Source of the DNA: Roseivirga thermotolerans
GTDB lineage: Bacteria > Bacteroidota > Bacteroidia > Cytophagales > Cyclobacteriaceae
NCBI RefSeq assembly: GCF_014653175.1
Contig: NZ_BNAG01000006.1
Span: 1 to 64,000 of the forward strand
Direction of reading: 5' to 3'
DNA: 64,000 nucleotides
Notes under the pieces: model-generated
Seen by the model: only the letters and a program-made list of their open reading frames with translations
Told to the model about the DNA's origin: nothing
The model's database searches: none
Made by a program: the position numbers and the translations under genes
In this document: positions 9,462-19,003 of the stretch, piece after piece
Numbering within the stretch: the first letter of the stretch is position 1
How the letters are laid out: each line of letters opens with the position of its first letter

Positions 9462-10478
9462 TTACTCCTTTTCTACAGCCACTTCGCCATTAATGTGGGC
9501 CTTTATTTTACCTTCTAACTCTTCGGCTAGTTCCGGGTTGTCTTCAATCAGCGATTTCACAGAGTCGCGTCCCTGACCCAGCTTTTCATTCTCATAAGAG
9601 AACCAACTTCCCGATTTTTTTATAATGCCCAGTTCTACACCAATGTCCAGGATTTCTCCCGATTTGGAAATGCCCTGACCATACATAATATCGAACTCAA
9701 CCACTTTAAAAGGAGGTGCAACTTTGTTTTTTACCACTTTTACCCGGGTTCGGTTGCCCATTACATTGTCAGCACTTTCTTTAATCTGGCCTATTCTTCG
9801 AATATCTAGTCTTACTGAAGAATAAAACTTGAGTGCGTTACCTCCGGTAGTGGTTTCAGGGTTACCAAACATTACCCCAATTTTCTCTCTTAATTGGTTA
9901 ATGAAAATACAGGCGCACCCTGTTTTGTTAATTGTTCCAGTAAGCTTTCTCAGGGCTTGAGACATCAGACGTGCCTGGAGCCCCATTTTGCTGTCGCCCA
10001 TTTCTCCTTCCAGCTCACCTTTAGGTACCAGAGCAGCCACTGAGTCAATAACAATAATGTCTATGGCTCCGGAGCGAATCAGGTGCTCGGCAATTTCTAA
10101 GGCCTGTTCGCCATTGTCGGGCTGGGCTATCAGTAGGTTTTCGGTATCAATGCCCAGTTTTTCAGCATAGGTTTTGTCAAAAGCATGCTCAGCATCGATA
10201 AAGGCAGCCAAACCACCTTTCTTCTGTGCTTCGGCAATACAGTGCATGGTGAGTGTCGTTTTTCCGGAAGATTCGGGGCCGTAAATCTCAATAATCCGGC
10301 CTCTTGGAATACCTCCAATGCCCAAGGCAATATCGAGCCCTAAAGAGCCTGTTGGTATAGAAGGTAGGTCCACTACTTTATCATCACTTAATTTCATTAC
10401 TGCTCCCTTGCCATAGGTCTTTTCTAGTTTGTCTATGGTGAGCTGCAGTGCTTTTAGTTTTTCCGATTTATCACTCAT
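9462..10478 (-). CDS. recA: recombinase RecA
   Basis: 338 aa from the ATG at 10478 ([12 protein letters not shown]); the reading frame stays open 20 codons further up, but that stretch does not look like RecA. Walker A is GPESSGKTT (67-75). The Walker B region [14 protein letters not shown], the loop [16 protein letters not shown] and [14 protein letters not shown] are all intact. It drives strand exchange and LexA/SOS-type co-proteolysis. A weak promoter candidate precedes it: TTG at 10543-10545 and TATCTTCA at 10515-10522 on the minus strand, 20 bases apart. Confidence 0.97.
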   Translation of the reverse strand: MSDKSEKLKALQLTIDKLEKTYGKGAVMKLSDDKVVDLPSIPTGSLGLDIALGIGGIPRGRIIEIYGPESSGKTTLTMHCIAEAQKKGGLAAFIDAEHAFDKTYAEKLGIDTENLLIAQPDNGEQALEIAEHLIRSGAIDIIVIDSVAALVPKGELEGEMGDSKMGLQARLMSQALRKLTGTINKTGCACIFINQLREKIGVMFGNPETTTGGNALKFYSSVRLDIRRIGQIKESADNVMGNRTRVKVVKNKVAPPFKVVEFDIMYGQGISKSGEILDIGVELGIIKKSGSWFSYENEKLGQGRDSVKSLIEDNPELAEELEGKIKAHINGEVAVEKE

Positions 10479-10514
10479 GTTAATTACTGGGGTATGTCTT
10501 TTAGGAATAGTCTG

Positions 10515-10545
10515 TGAAGATAGCAGTAAAGCCCGCAATACACAA
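10515..10545 (-). promoter_or_regulatory. candidate recA promoter
   Basis: On the minus strand TTG (10543-10545) is 20 bases from TATCTTCA (10515-10522), close to but not equal to the TAnnTTTG consensus. It is 37 bp before the recA ATG. Confidence 0.35.
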
Positions 10546-10574
10546 CCATATAATCTTTGTAATTTCGCAAGCCC

Positions 10575-11615
10575 ATGAAGGTCAAAAAAATATTGAAGTG
10601 GATAGGCCTGAGTCTTATAGCGGCTCTGGTGGTTTTAGCCATATTATACTGGCAGCTGATTGGCTATGGATGGCTTCAATTAAAAGGTCAGTTGCGTGTC
10701 ATTCAACAGGCCATACCGTTGGAAGAGTTTATGGCTTTGCCAACCACTACCGATGCTGAGCGGGAAAAGGTGCAAATAATTTTGGAGGCCAAAGCTTTTG
10801 CCTTTGAGCAACTGGGTATCAATTATTCAGAGAATTACTCCACTATATACGATCAGCAGGGAAAGCCATCTATGTATGTAGTAACCGCCTGCGATCCGTA
10901 CTTTTTTAAGCCGCGGATGTGGCATTTCCCGGTGGTGGGTAGTGTGCCGTACAAAGGGTTTTTCGATTTGGAAAAAGCTAGGGCCGAAGCCACAAAGATC
11001 AAAGAAAATGAAAACCTGGAAGTCGATATTCGAACAGCCGGAGGCTGGTCTACTTTAGGCTGGTTCAAAGACCCCGTGTTATCCAATATGCTCAGGCGCT
11101 CCGAAGGAGACCTGGCCAGTCTTATAATTCATGAGCTTACCCATGGCACCTTGTTCGTTAAAGATTCCGTTACCTTCAACGAAAACCTGGCTTCTTTCAT
11201 AGGAGATAAAGGAGCTATACTTTTTCTGGAACAGAAGTATGGCAAAAATGCCCGGCAGGTAGAAGAGTTCAAACAAAGTTTGAATGATGAACTGATTTTT
11301 AAAGACTACATGCTTCGTGCTGCCCAACACCTGGACTCGGTTTACAGGGCTATAAAAAATGAACCTATCGAGACTAAAGAACAGCTCAAAAGAGAGGCTT
11401 TAACCAAAATCAGGGGTAATTATGACACGCTCACTTTCCAATCAGATCGTTATGCGGGTTACTTCAATGACTTTGTGCCGAAAAACACATTTTTTATGTC
11501 TATGTTGAGATACAATAGCCAGCAAGAGCTTTTAGAACAGCAATTGCAACAAGAATTTAACGGAGATTTACTGGCCTATTTGACTTATCTGAAAAAACGC
11601 TTTCCTTCGTTGTAG
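10575..11615 (+). CDS. membrane-anchored zinc aminopeptidase (PF10023 family)
   Basis: 346 aa. One N-terminal membrane segment (about 8-28) anchors a periplasmic catalytic domain. HELTH at 186-190 is the HExxH zinc motif, and E203 in [10 protein letters not shown] is the likely third ligand. The family is annotated as putative aminopeptidase; substrate unknown. It is divergent from recA with 96 bp between starts. The next gene follows 45 bp downstream on the same strand. Confidence 0.85.
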   Translation: MKVKKILKWIGLSLIAALVVLAILYWQLIGYGWLQLKGQLRVIQQAIPLEEFMALPTTTDAEREKVQIILEAKAFAFEQLGINYSENYSTIYDQQGKPSMYVVTACDPYFFKPRMWHFPVVGSVPYKGFFDLEKARAEATKIKENENLEVDIRTAGGWSTLGWFKDPVLSNMLRRSEGDLASLIIHELTHGTLFVKDSVTFNENLASFIGDKGAILFLEQKYGKNARQVEEFKQSLNDELIFKDYMLRAAQHLDSVYRAIKNEPIETKEQLKREALTKIRGNYDTLTFQSDRYAGYFNDFVPKNTFFMSMLRYNSQQELLEQQLQQEFNGDLLAYLTYLKKRFPSL

Positions 11616-11660
11616 CAAAAAATGGTATGGCATTTGACAAGTAGAGGGTAAAATTCAGTA

Positions 11661-12467
11661 ATGAAGAAGACTTACATAATTGGTTGCTTGTTTTTTCTAT
11701 TGACCTCTGCTTATGGTCAGGGATACCAGCTTTCTAAAGAGACGCCATTTCAACCCGGAGAAAAAATAGAGCTCAAAGCCTCTGTTGGGTTTATTAGAGC
11801 TGCTGAAGCTACTTTCTCGGTTAGTGATGTTATTTATACCATAAATAATAAGCCCACCTGGAAAATCGATATCAATGCTAAAACGGTAGGCGTTTTTGAT
11901 TTCTTCTCTTCGGTGAGAGATAATTGGGGAACATATTACGATACCACTCAGCTTGTGCCTCAACAGTTCTACCGGTACATAAAAGAAGGGCGATTCAGAA
12001 AAAATGAGATCCTTTATTTCGACCATAAAAATGATAAAGTAACAGTTGCCAAACTGCACAAAGAAACCCGAAGGTTGGAAAAAACCTTTGAGCACAACAT
12101 TCCCCATAATGTGCAGGATATGGTGAGTGGGTATTACTATCTCAGGGCTATAGATTTTTCCAAGATTAAGGAAGGAGAAGTGATCACCATTAATACTTTC
12201 TTTGACGACAAGGAGAAACCATTTAAAGTGAAGTTTGTAGGCAGAGAAGTAATCGACACCAAGTATGGTAATATTAAAGCAATTGTGTTGGTGCCAATGA
12301 TGAAAAAAGATAGCCTTTTCGTAGAAGATAATACGCTTAAGGTGTGGCTTTCAGATGATTTGAATAAGATTCCTTTAAAGTTTCAGGCCAAAATTTATGT
12401 GGGCTACTTGAGTGTGGAGCTTCTTAATATTGAAAACCTCAAACACCCTCTGGCCATTGTCGAGTAA
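11661..12467 (+). CDS. DUF3108 domain-containing secreted protein
   Basis: 268 aa with a clear signal peptide (residues 1-19, cut after YGQ). The remainder is a beta-rich DUF3108 domain found in outer-membrane or periplasmic proteins of unknown role. Typical features are the opening FQPGEKIELKASVGFI and a C-terminal VWLSDDLNKIPLKFQAKIYVG. It follows the aminopeptidase by 45 bp and may be co-transcribed with it. Confidence 0.85.
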   Translation: MKKTYIIGCLFFLLTSAYGQGYQLSKETPFQPGEKIELKASVGFIRAAEATFSVSDVIYTINNKPTWKIDINAKTVGVFDFFSSVRDNWGTYYDTTQLVPQQFYRYIKEGRFRKNEILYFDHKNDKVTVAKLHKETRRLEKTFEHNIPHNVQDMVSGYYYLRAIDFSKIKEGEVITINTFFDDKEKPFKVKFVGREVIDTKYGNIKAIVLVPMMKKDSLFVEDNTLKVWLSDDLNKIPLKFQAKIYVGYLSVELLNIENLKHPLAIVE

Positions 12468-12482
12468 ACAATCAGATTCAAC

Positions 12483-12514
12483 TTGATTAAAAGCTTGTAA
12501 ATAGTATATCTTTG
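12483..12514 (+). promoter_or_regulatory. promoter of the two-component operon
   Basis: TTG at 12483-12485 and an exact TATCTTTG at 12507-12514 are separated by 21 bases, matching the Bacteroidota sigma-A consensus. It ends 19 bp before the response regulator ATG. Confidence 0.7.
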
Positions 12515-12533
12515 AACAATCAAAAAACAACCC

Positions 12534-13220
12534 ATGGCAAACAAGCAAAGCCCCAAAGTTTTGGTGGTAGATGACGACCCGGATATTCTGGAGCTTCTCA
12601 AATACAACCTCAAAAAAGAAGGCTACGATGTTGAAACTGCCGAAGACGGTATAAAAGGGGTTTCACTAGCCAAAAGATTTTCTCCTGAACTTATTTTGTT
12701 AGACATAATGATGCCTCAGCAAGATGGCGTTGAAACCTGTCGGCAAATCAGGGAAATTCCGGAAATGTCCGATACGCACATCATTTTCCTCACGGCCAGA
12801 GCAGAGGAGTATTCTGAGGTGGCAGCGTTTGAGGCCGGGGCCGATGATTACATTACCAAGCCCATAAAGCCGCGGGCACTGATGAGCCGCATTAGCGCAT
12901 TGTTTAGAAAGGACAGTAAGAACAAGTCAAAGCCTCAGGTTGTGGCCGGAAAATTAACTATCGATCGGTCTAGCTACACCGTTACAGCCGATGGCAACCA
13001 GTTTACCCTGCCTAAAAAAGAGTTTGAACTGCTTTATTTTCTTGCGCAAAACCCCAACAAGGTGTATAGCAGAGACGAACTGCTACAGAACATTTGGGGA
13101 ACAGATGTGTATGTATTGGCCAGAACGGTAGATGTACACATTAGAAAAGTGCGCGAAAAGATTGGAGATGGCTACATCTCAACCGTCAAAGGAGTTGGCT
13201 ATAAGTTCGAAGTCAATTAA
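12534..13220 (+). CDS. OmpR/PhoB-family response regulator
   Basis: 228 aa. The receiver domain (about 8-122) has the acidic pair at D13-D14, phospho-acceptor D57 in LLDIMMP and K109 in YITKP. The winged-helix DNA-binding domain (about 134-227) carries LPKKEFELLYFLAQNPNKV and RTVDVHIRKVREKI. The histidine kinase gene starts three bases after its stop, and a strong promoter lies just upstream. Sequence resembles PhoB/PhoP regulators of phosphate or envelope stress, but the signal is not known. Confidence 0.95.
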   Translation: MANKQSPKVLVVDDDPDILELLKYNLKKEGYDVETAEDGIKGVSLAKRFSPELILLDIMMPQQDGVETCRQIREIPEMSDTHIIFLTARAEEYSEVAAFEAGADDYITKPIKPRALMSRISALFRKDSKNKSKPQVVAGKLTIDRSSYTVTADGNQFTLPKKEFELLYFLAQNPNKVYSRDELLQNIWGTDVYVLARTVDVHIRKVREKIGDGYISTVKGVGYKFEVN

Positions 13221-13223
13221 GCC

Positions 13224-14324
13224 ATGTATTTCAAGTCAAGGGTAGTGGCGTTGGTGCTGGCCATTATGGTGGCCATAGTCACTGTAGCCTTCTTATCCTT
13301 GTTGCCGGAAATTAACGAAACCATTATGCTGGTAGCAGGGCTGCTGTCTTTTGCTTCCACGTACCTGCTGGTTTATGTAACATTCGAATTTCTGGTAATA
13401 CGCGAGATAAGCGAAATATACAATGTGCTCAATAGAATGCGCAAAAAAGACTTCTCCTTTATAGAAGACTTTGAAAGCACCAATTCCAACCACCCTCTAA
13501 AGCGTATTAACAGAGAGATTTACAAATACGGGGTAAACAAGCACAAAGAAATAGAAGACCTGAAAAGACTAGAGGCCTTCAGGCGGGAGTTTCTGGCCGA
13601 TGTGAGTCACGAACTCAAAACCCCAGTGTTTGCGGCACAGGGTTTTGTGCATACGCTGCTCGATGGCGCCATTGACGATAAAAAAGTAAGACGCAAATTT
13701 CTCAAGAGAGCCGCCAAAAGTCTCGATAACCTCGATAAACTCATCCAGGATCTTTTAACTCTCTCGCAGATAGAGACCGGAGAAATTAAAATGCACTTTG
13801 AGCACTTTAATATTGTGCCATTAGCTTCAGAGGTCATCGATCAGCTAGAAAATAAAGCAGAGCGAAAGGATCTCACCATTCGCTTCGACCAGCCCTACAA
13901 TAGTCCGATTTTTGTCCATGCCGATGCAGACCGCATTTACCGGGTAATCACCAATCTGGTGTCTAATGCGATTAAGTACACAGAGTCGGGCGAGATTTTG
14001 GTGGGCTTTGAGGTAGAAGGACAAAAAGTACAGGTGTACGTTAAGGATACCGGAGTAGGGATACCTCCGGAGCATTTAAGTCGGATTTTCGAACGCTTCT
14101 TTAGAGTAGAAAAGTCCAGGTCTAAGGAAATGGGAGGTACGGGCTTAGGTTTAGCTATTGTTAAGCATATTCTTGAAGCACACAATACCAAAGTGAGTGT
14201 GATAAGTACCGTTGGCAAAGGCTCTACATTTAGCTTTAAACTACCCATAGGCCAGGGAGCAGATGGGCTGGAAGACGGCACTGTAGACACCGAAGAGTTT
14301 GAGGAATTGGAGGAGGAGAATTAA
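13224..14324 (+). CDS. PhoR-like sensor histidine kinase
   Basis: 366 aa. Two membrane segments (about 7-28 and 34-55) are joined by a very short loop, so it has no sizeable periplasmic sensor and probably senses within the membrane or through a partner. A linker leads to HisKA with phospho-acceptor H129 (FLADVSHELKTP). HATPase_c has an N box (NLVSNAIKYTESG), G1 (DTGVGIPPEH) and G2 (GGTGLGLAIVKH). An acidic tail ends the protein. Its TAA overlaps the next ATG by one base. Confidence 0.95.
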   Translation: MYFKSRVVALVLAIMVAIVTVAFLSLLPEINETIMLVAGLLSFASTYLLVYVTFEFLVIREISEIYNVLNRMRKKDFSFIEDFESTNSNHPLKRINREIYKYGVNKHKEIEDLKRLEAFRREFLADVSHELKTPVFAAQGFVHTLLDGAIDDKKVRRKFLKRAAKSLDNLDKLIQDLLTLSQIETGEIKMHFEHFNIVPLASEVIDQLENKAERKDLTIRFDQPYNSPIFVHADADRIYRVITNLVSNAIKYTESGEILVGFEVEGQKVQVYVKDTGVGIPPEHLSRIFERFFRVEKSRSKEMGGTGLGLAIVKHILEAHNTKVSVISTVGKGSTFSFKLPIGQGADGLEDGTVDTEEFEELEEEN

Positions 14325-15034
14325 TGAAAGTCAATTTTAAATCGCTAATCTTATTCGAAAACGATGACTTTTTGGTGGCCAATAAGCCTCCATTTATGGC
14401 TTCGCTAGACGATCGAAACAGTGAGTTAAACCTTCAGGCTCTGGCTAAGGGTTACGATGAGTCGCTTTCGGCTTGTCATCGATTAGATAAAGAAACCTCC
14501 GGCTGTCTTTTACTAGCCAAAACCAAAGAAGCCTACCGGCACGCTAGTATTCAATTCGAGAAAAGAACGGTGGGTAAGGTGTATCATGCTTTTGTAAATG
14601 GTATACATGAATTTAACCATGAGAAAGTACAACTGCCCATACTTTCGCTCAATAAAGGGAGTGTGGTAATAGACTTTAAAGGCAAGCCTGCCACCACCGT
14701 TTTCAATACCTTAGATATATATAAGAAGCATAGCCTCATTGAGTGCCTTCCGGAAACAGGAAGAATGCACCAGATAAGAATCCATCTAAGTAAAAAAGAC
14801 GCGCCACTTATTGGTGATGAACTCTATGGAGGAAGCCCCCTATACCTGTCGCAAATAAAACGAAAGTACAAGCTGAGCCGAGACGAGGAGGAGCAACCCC
14901 TCATTAAGCGCTTTGCCCTGCACGCGCATTCACTAACGTTTAAAGGAATGGATGGAAACAAAATAGCTGTAGAGGCACCCTACCCTAAAGATTTGAAGGT
15001 ACTACTAAAGCAACTAGTCGCCAACAGGCTTTAG
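14324..15034 (+). CDS. RluA-family RNA pseudouridine synthase
   Basis: 236 aa. The catalytic motif HRLDKETSG is at 52-60 with D55 as the active Asp. GKVYHAFV and TGRMHQIRIHL are the other family blocks. No S4 domain is present. It isomerises uridine in rRNA or tRNA; the exact site is not deducible. Its ATG overlaps the kinase stop, so it is translated with the two-component pair, although no functional link is obvious. Confidence 0.92.
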   Translation: MKVNFKSLILFENDDFLVANKPPFMASLDDRNSELNLQALAKGYDESLSACHRLDKETSGCLLLAKTKEAYRHASIQFEKRTVGKVYHAFVNGIHEFNHEKVQLPILSLNKGSVVIDFKGKPATTVFNTLDIYKKHSLIECLPETGRMHQIRIHLSKKDAPLIGDELYGGSPLYLSQIKRKYKLSRDEEEQPLIKRFALHAHSLTFKGMDGNKIAVEAPYPKDLKVLLKQLVANRL

Positions 15035-15105
15035 TGCTGTCAGTTACCTTGAGGTTGTATTGGGGGAGCTTACTCACTAAGAGTCAATTAATTTGTGGGG
15101 CTATG

Positions 15106-15136
15106 TTGGATTTGAAAAACCAAACTTCTATCTTTG
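15106..15136 (+). promoter_or_regulatory. promoter of the rplM-rpsI-rpsB operon
   Basis: TTG at 15106-15108 and an exact TATCTTTG at 15129-15136 are 20 bases apart. It lies 58 bp before the rplM start, leaving a leader of about 50 bases. Confidence 0.75.
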
Positions 15137-15194
15137 TGTCCCTTTTTACGGGAAGGTCTGAATAAAGTATTTAAAGTCAATAAATTATACTGAA

Positions 15195-15638
15195 GTGGAT
15201 ACACTAAGTTATAAGACGGTTTCGGCAAATAAAGCGACAGTAGACAAGCAGTGGGTGTTGGTCGATGCCGAGTCTAAAACATTGGGAAGATTGGCCAGCG
15301 AAGTAGCCAAGATAATTAGAGGTAAGAACAAGCCCAGCTACTCTCCACATGTAGATTGTGGTGACAATGTCATTGTTATTAATGCCGATAAAGTAAGACT
15401 AACAGGTAAAAAGTGGACAGACAGAGTATATCTGACTTACACTGGTTATCCTGGAGGTCAGAAAAAAACTACTCCAAGAGAATTGAAGGCTAAGTCTTCA
15501 ACACTTCTTGTAGAAAGAGCCGTAAGAGGTATGTTGCCAAAGAACAGATTGGGAAGAAGCATTTTCCATAATCTGCATGTATATGAAGGCGCTGAGCATC
15601 CGCATGAGGCACAAAAACCAAAAGTTGTAGAATTATAA
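15195..15638 (+). CDS. rplM: 50S ribosomal protein L13
   Basis: 147 aa, starting with GTG at 15195. The family blocks [35 protein letters not shown] and [14 protein letters not shown] are all present. It is the first gene of the rplM-rpsI-rpsB-tsf cluster and is followed after 10 bp by rpsI. Confidence 0.97.
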   Translation: MDTLSYKTVSANKATVDKQWVLVDAESKTLGRLASEVAKIIRGKNKPSYSPHVDCGDNVIVINADKVRLTGKKWTDRVYLTYTGYPGGQKKTTPRELKAKSSTLLVERAVRGMLPKNRLGRSIFHNLHVYEGAEHPHEAQKPKVVEL

Positions 15639-15648
15639 GAAGCTTTCA

Positions 15649-16035
15649 ATGGAAGTAATCAATACTATAGGAAGAAGAAAAACATCAGTTGCCAGACTTT
15701 ACATGGAGCCGGGCAAAGGTGAAATTACCATCAATGGCAGACCGCTCGACAACTATTTTCAGTCTGATGTAATGCAGATTGTAGTGAAGCAGCCTTTGGT
15801 GAAAGTAAAACAAGATACCAACTTCGACATCAAAGTAAACGTTGATGGTGGAGGACTGAAGGGTCAGGCGGAAGCCATCCGATTGGCCATTTCTAGAGCT
15901 TTGTGCGAAGCCGATGCTGAATTCAGACCTGCTTTGAAAACCGAAGGATTCTTGACCAGAGATCCTAGAATGGTTGAGCGTAAGAAGTACGGTAAGAGAA
16001 AGGCGAGAAGATCGTTCCAGTTCTCGAAACGTTAA
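15649..16035 (+). CDS. rpsI: 30S ribosomal protein S9
   Basis: 128 aa. It starts [19 protein letters not shown], has the central [19 protein letters not shown], and ends in the basic tail [16 protein letters not shown] that reaches the P-site tRNA. Paired with rplM 10 bp upstream, as in most bacteria. Confidence 0.97.
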   Translation: MEVINTIGRRKTSVARLYMEPGKGEITINGRPLDNYFQSDVMQIVVKQPLVKVKQDTNFDIKVNVDGGGLKGQAEAIRLAISRALCEADAEFRPALKTEGFLTRDPRMVERKKYGKRKARRSFQFSKR

Positions 16036-16059
16036 TCTGAACAAACTTTAAAGTATATA

Positions 16060-16818
16060 ATGTCTAATCTAACTCACAAAGACTTACTTGATGCTGGTGT
16101 TCATTTCGGACACTTAACGAGAAAGTGGGATCCGAGAATGGCTCCGTACATCTTCATGGAGAAGAACGGAATCCATATCATCGATCTAAACCAAACCCTT
16201 GACAGCCTCGAAGAAGCATCAAATGCTGTTAAGAACATCGTAAGATCAGGAAGAAAAGTAATGTTCGTGGCTACTAAGAAACAAGCCAGAGCTTTGGTTT
16301 CTGAGGAAGCCAAGAGATTGAACATGCCTTACGTTACTGAGAGATGGTTGGGTGGTATGCTTACCAACTTTGCCACCATCAGAAAATCTTTGAAAAAACT
16401 TGCCGGTATAGACAAGTTGATGAAAGACGAAGCCTACAAAGCCCTGGCTAAGAAAGAGCGTCTCATGAAAACTCGTGAGAAAGCTAAGCTGGAGAAGTTG
16501 TTAGGTGGTATTACCGATCTTACCCGATTGCCTGCTGCATTGTTCGTAATCGATGTAAAGAGAGAGCATATTGCTGTTTCTGAAGCCAAGAAGTTGGGTA
16601 TACCTGTATTCGCGCTTTGCGATACAAACTCTAACCCTAACTCGGTAGATTTCCCGATTCCTGGTAACGATGATGCCTTTAAGTCTATAGAAATTATTAC
16701 CAAAGCATTTGGTAAGGCTATCGAAGAAGGTTTGTCGGCTCGCAAGCAAGACAAAGAGGAGAGAGAAAGAGAAAAGGCAGAGCAGGAGAAGATCGAAACA
16801 GATTCTCAAGAAGCTTAA
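16060..16818 (+). CDS. rpsB: 30S ribosomal protein S2
   Basis: 252 aa. Typical blocks are [37 protein letters not shown] and [21 protein letters not shown]. The C-terminal 25 residues are a charged Lys/Glu helix, as in related Bacteroidota. A strong hairpin lies between it and tsf. Confidence 0.97.
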   Translation: MSNLTHKDLLDAGVHFGHLTRKWDPRMAPYIFMEKNGIHIIDLNQTLDSLEEASNAVKNIVRSGRKVMFVATKKQARALVSEEAKRLNMPYVTERWLGGMLTNFATIRKSLKKLAGIDKLMKDEAYKALAKKERLMKTREKAKLEKLLGGITDLTRLPAALFVIDVKREHIAVSEAKKLGIPVFALCDTNSNPNSVDFPIPGNDDAFKSIEIITKAFGKAIEEGLSARKQDKEEREREKAEQEKIETDSQEA

Positions 16819-16843
16819 TTCATTAGTGATAAAATCTTGATAC

Positions 16844-16884
16844 AAATTGAACATTGAATTCGCTTCGATGTTCAATTTTTGTTT
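16844..16884 (+). terminator. terminator or attenuator between rpsB and tsf
   Basis: Arms 16844-16858 and 16864-16878 pair over 15 bp with one T-G wobble (AAATTGAACAT...ATGTTCAATTT) around a five-base loop. They are followed by TTGTTTT. It lies 26 bp after the rpsB stop and 33 bp before the tsf ATG. Confidence 0.75.
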
Positions 16885-16916
16885 TAACCGAAATAAGAAT
16901 CATAAAAATTCATAAA

Positions 16917-17747
16917 ATGGCTATTACAGCAACAGATGTTAACAAACTAAGACAAATGACCGGTGCCGGAATGATGGACTGCAAAAAGGCATTGGTAGAA
17001 GCAGATGGCGATTTTGACAAAGCCATTGAAATCCTTCGTAAAAAAGGTCAGAAGCTTTCTGAGAAGAGAGCCGACAGAGAAACCAAAGAAGGTAGCGTAT
17101 TTGTAAGAGTAAGCGAAGATAAGTCTTCAGCTATCTTAATTTCATTTACTTGTGAGACCGATTTCGTGGCTAAGAACGATGATTTCCAGTCTTTGGGTAA
17201 TGAGATCGCTGATGCTGCTATGGCCAATAAGCCTGCTGATATTGCTGCGCTTAACGCTCTTAGCCTTGGTGAGTTGACCGTACAGGAAAAAGTGACTGAG
17301 TACATTGGCAAGATTGGTGAGAAGCTGGAAGTTTCGGCTTATGAAACCATTACTGGTGAGCAAGTGGCTTCTTACATTCACTCTAATGGTAAATTAGGTG
17401 TTTTGGTAGCACTTTCTGGCACAGGAGGTAACGATGTAAGTGATGCTGGTAAAGACGTTGGAATGCAAATTGCCGCTATGAACCCCGTTGCTTTGAACAA
17501 AGACGGTGTTGACCAGTCGATTATTGACAAAGAAATTGAGATTGGAAAAGAGCAAGCTCGTCAGGAAGGCAAGCCGGAAAACATCATCGAGAAAATTGCT
17601 ATGGGTAAACTGAACAAGTTCTTCCAGGAGAACACTTTGTTGAGCCAGTCTTTTGTGAAAGATCCTAAGCAAACTGTTCAGCAGTACTTAGACTCTGTGA
17701 ACAAAGGCATGACAGTAACTGCTTTCAAAAGAGTAGCGATCGGATAA
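16917..17747 (+). CDS. tsf: elongation factor Ts
   Basis: 276 aa from the ATG at 16917 (MAITATDVNKLRQMTGAGMM); an upstream in-frame ATG at 16854 falls in the hairpin and is rejected. The UBA-like N-terminal domain with MDCKKALVEADGD and the central FTCETDFVAKNDDF motif are intact. It is the nucleotide exchange factor for EF-Tu. Last gene of the ribosomal cluster. Confidence 0.97.
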   Translation: MAITATDVNKLRQMTGAGMMDCKKALVEADGDFDKAIEILRKKGQKLSEKRADRETKEGSVFVRVSEDKSSAILISFTCETDFVAKNDDFQSLGNEIADAAMANKPADIAALNALSLGELTVQEKVTEYIGKIGEKLEVSAYETITGEQVASYIHSNGKLGVLVALSGTGGNDVSDAGKDVGMQIAAMNPVALNKDGVDQSIIDKEIEIGKEQARQEGKPENIIEKIAMGKLNKFFQENTLLSQSFVKDPKQTVQQYLDSVNKGMTVTAFKRVAIG

Positions 17748-17776
17748 TTCATCCTTTAAGCATAAAATCAGTAAAG

Positions 17777-17806
17777 AAGCGACTTTGAAAGAGGTCGCTT
17801 TTTTAT
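17777..17806 (+). terminator. terminator of tsf
   Basis: A 7-bp stem AAGCGAC (17777-17783) / GTCGCTT (17794-17800) is followed by TTTTTTATTT. Confidence 0.85.
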
Positions 17807-17870
17807 TTAGAAATCACTAGCTAGAGCATCTACTAGCTCTATATACCTTAAAATTATCGGGACTCATCAC

Positions 17871-17900
17871 CATCAGTGTCTCCAGAATGGGACTCTGATG
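17871..17900. repeat. REP-like palindrome, GTC-N10-GAC type
   Basis: Arms CATCAGTGTC (17871-17880) and GACTCTGATG (17891-17900) flank exactly ten bases; one internal T-T mismatch. The same 10-10-10 architecture with the same CATCA...GTC / GAC...TGATG ends occurs at 50905-50934. Confidence 0.5.
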
Positions 17901-17982
17901 AAGAGCTTTATTTTCTTAGCTATTGAGATAAAGTTGATGGAATTGCCTTGCCATTAGTCTCAGCTTTGTTCACCGCCTGCGC

Positions 17983-18015
17983 AGCCGTCCGACCGCTCAA
18001 AGCGGTCGGACGGCT
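17983..18015. repeat. GC-rich perfect 15-bp hairpin
   Basis: AGCCGTCCGACCGCT (17983-17997) pairs perfectly with 18001-18015 around a three-base CAA loop. Its GC content is far above the surroundings. It lies 6 bp past the stop of the minus-strand hydrolase gene but has no T-run on that strand, so it is either a terminator of unusual form or a palindromic repeat. Confidence 0.6.
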
Positions 18016-18021
18016 AAACTA

Positions 18022-19002
18022 TCAAAACCGAAATATCTGCCCTTGCTTAGCTACATGAAAACCTGCCTGTATAACCTCTTTATACTCCCTGCTATTGACA
18101 TCAAGAATAGGGTTGGTATGGTTGGCATGGATAAAGTACACCTTAGCCTTATCAGCATCTGATAGGTTCTTAAAAAGCTCCATGCTTTCTGTGGTAAAAG
18201 GGTGAGGAATCAGGCTCATGTCTCTACCTTTAAGTTCTCCATCTTTATAGAAGCTGGCATCAATAAGTATATAATCGTGGGCCTTAACCACTTCTCGAAT
18301 GTCTACATCCCATCGGTTCCATTTGTCTATGTCAGGAATAAAAACAAGGCTCTTGCGACTAACTTTTATTTGATAGCCTACAGTTTCGCTGTATTCATCT
18401 CTGTGGGGAACAGTGAAAGGCATTACAGAAATACTGTTGCTCAATGAGATTGCTGTGGAGTCTGACAGGGGTTTTAGAGCTATGTTCTCTAAACTAATCA
18501 ATTGACTCCAGGGTCCGTTTTCTTGAAGAAAGGCAGTCATTTTAGGCATGGCGTAAACCGGAATGGTTCGTGTACCCATTACTTCTCTACCCAAATGCAT
18601 GAGCCCGGTGTAGTGGCCAATATGTGCATGAGTTAAAAATATACCATCGAAAGGATATTGTGTAGGCTTCGAAACCTTATCGGCCATTTCTAACTGTTCC
18701 CGAAAATCAGGAGTGGCTTCGAAAAGGTAGCGTTTGTTATGCTGTGGGTCTACCAGGCAAAGCGATACAGCATACTGTTTTGCTCTTAGCCCTTCTTCAA
18801 TCAGCTTAAATTCTTGTCTCGATCCGGCCTGCGGATAGCCCGCATCTTGTGCCACACCGAGCACCATTAGGTAAGGGGCGTCCTGAGATGGAATATTGGT
18901 GTCAATACCTTGGGTTTCCGGGCTGCTACAGCTTAGGAAAACGAATAAAAAAAGAGCCCATAGAGGCTCTAAAGTTAAGGTTGAAGATGGTGTGTCGTTC
19001 AT
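18022..19002 (-). CDS. PqqB-like metallo-beta-lactamase-fold lipoprotein
   Basis: 326 aa from the ATG at 19002; a GTG at 19014 would overlap the upstream gene. A lipoprotein signal ends at Cys25 (VFLSC). The MBL domain opens with LGVAQDAGYPQAG (48-60), like PqqB relatives, and has the metal motif THAHIGHYTGL (124-134), where the usual Asp of HxHxDH is Gly. Further metal residues are expected in IPDIDKW and IHANHTNP. It is probably a periplasmic metal-dependent hydrolase. PQQ synthesis genes are absent nearby, so a PQQ role is not supported. It is coupled to the small CxGCGS gene. Confidence 0.8.
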   Translation of the reverse strand: MNDTPSSTLTLEPLWALFLFVFLSCSSPETQGIDTNIPSQDAPYLMVLGVAQDAGYPQAGSRQEFKLIEEGLRAKQYAVSLCLVDPQHNKRYLFEATPDFREQLEMADKVSKPTQYPFDGIFLTHAHIGHYTGLMHLGREVMGTRTIPVYAMPKMTAFLQENGPWSQLISLENIALKPLSDSTAISLSNSISVMPFTVPHRDEYSETVGYQIKVSRKSLVFIPDIDKWNRWDVDIREVVKAHDYILIDASFYKDGELKGRDMSLIPHPFTTESMELFKNLSDADKAKVYFIHANHTNPILDVNSREYKEVIQAGFHVAKQGQIFRF

Positions 19003-19003
19003 A

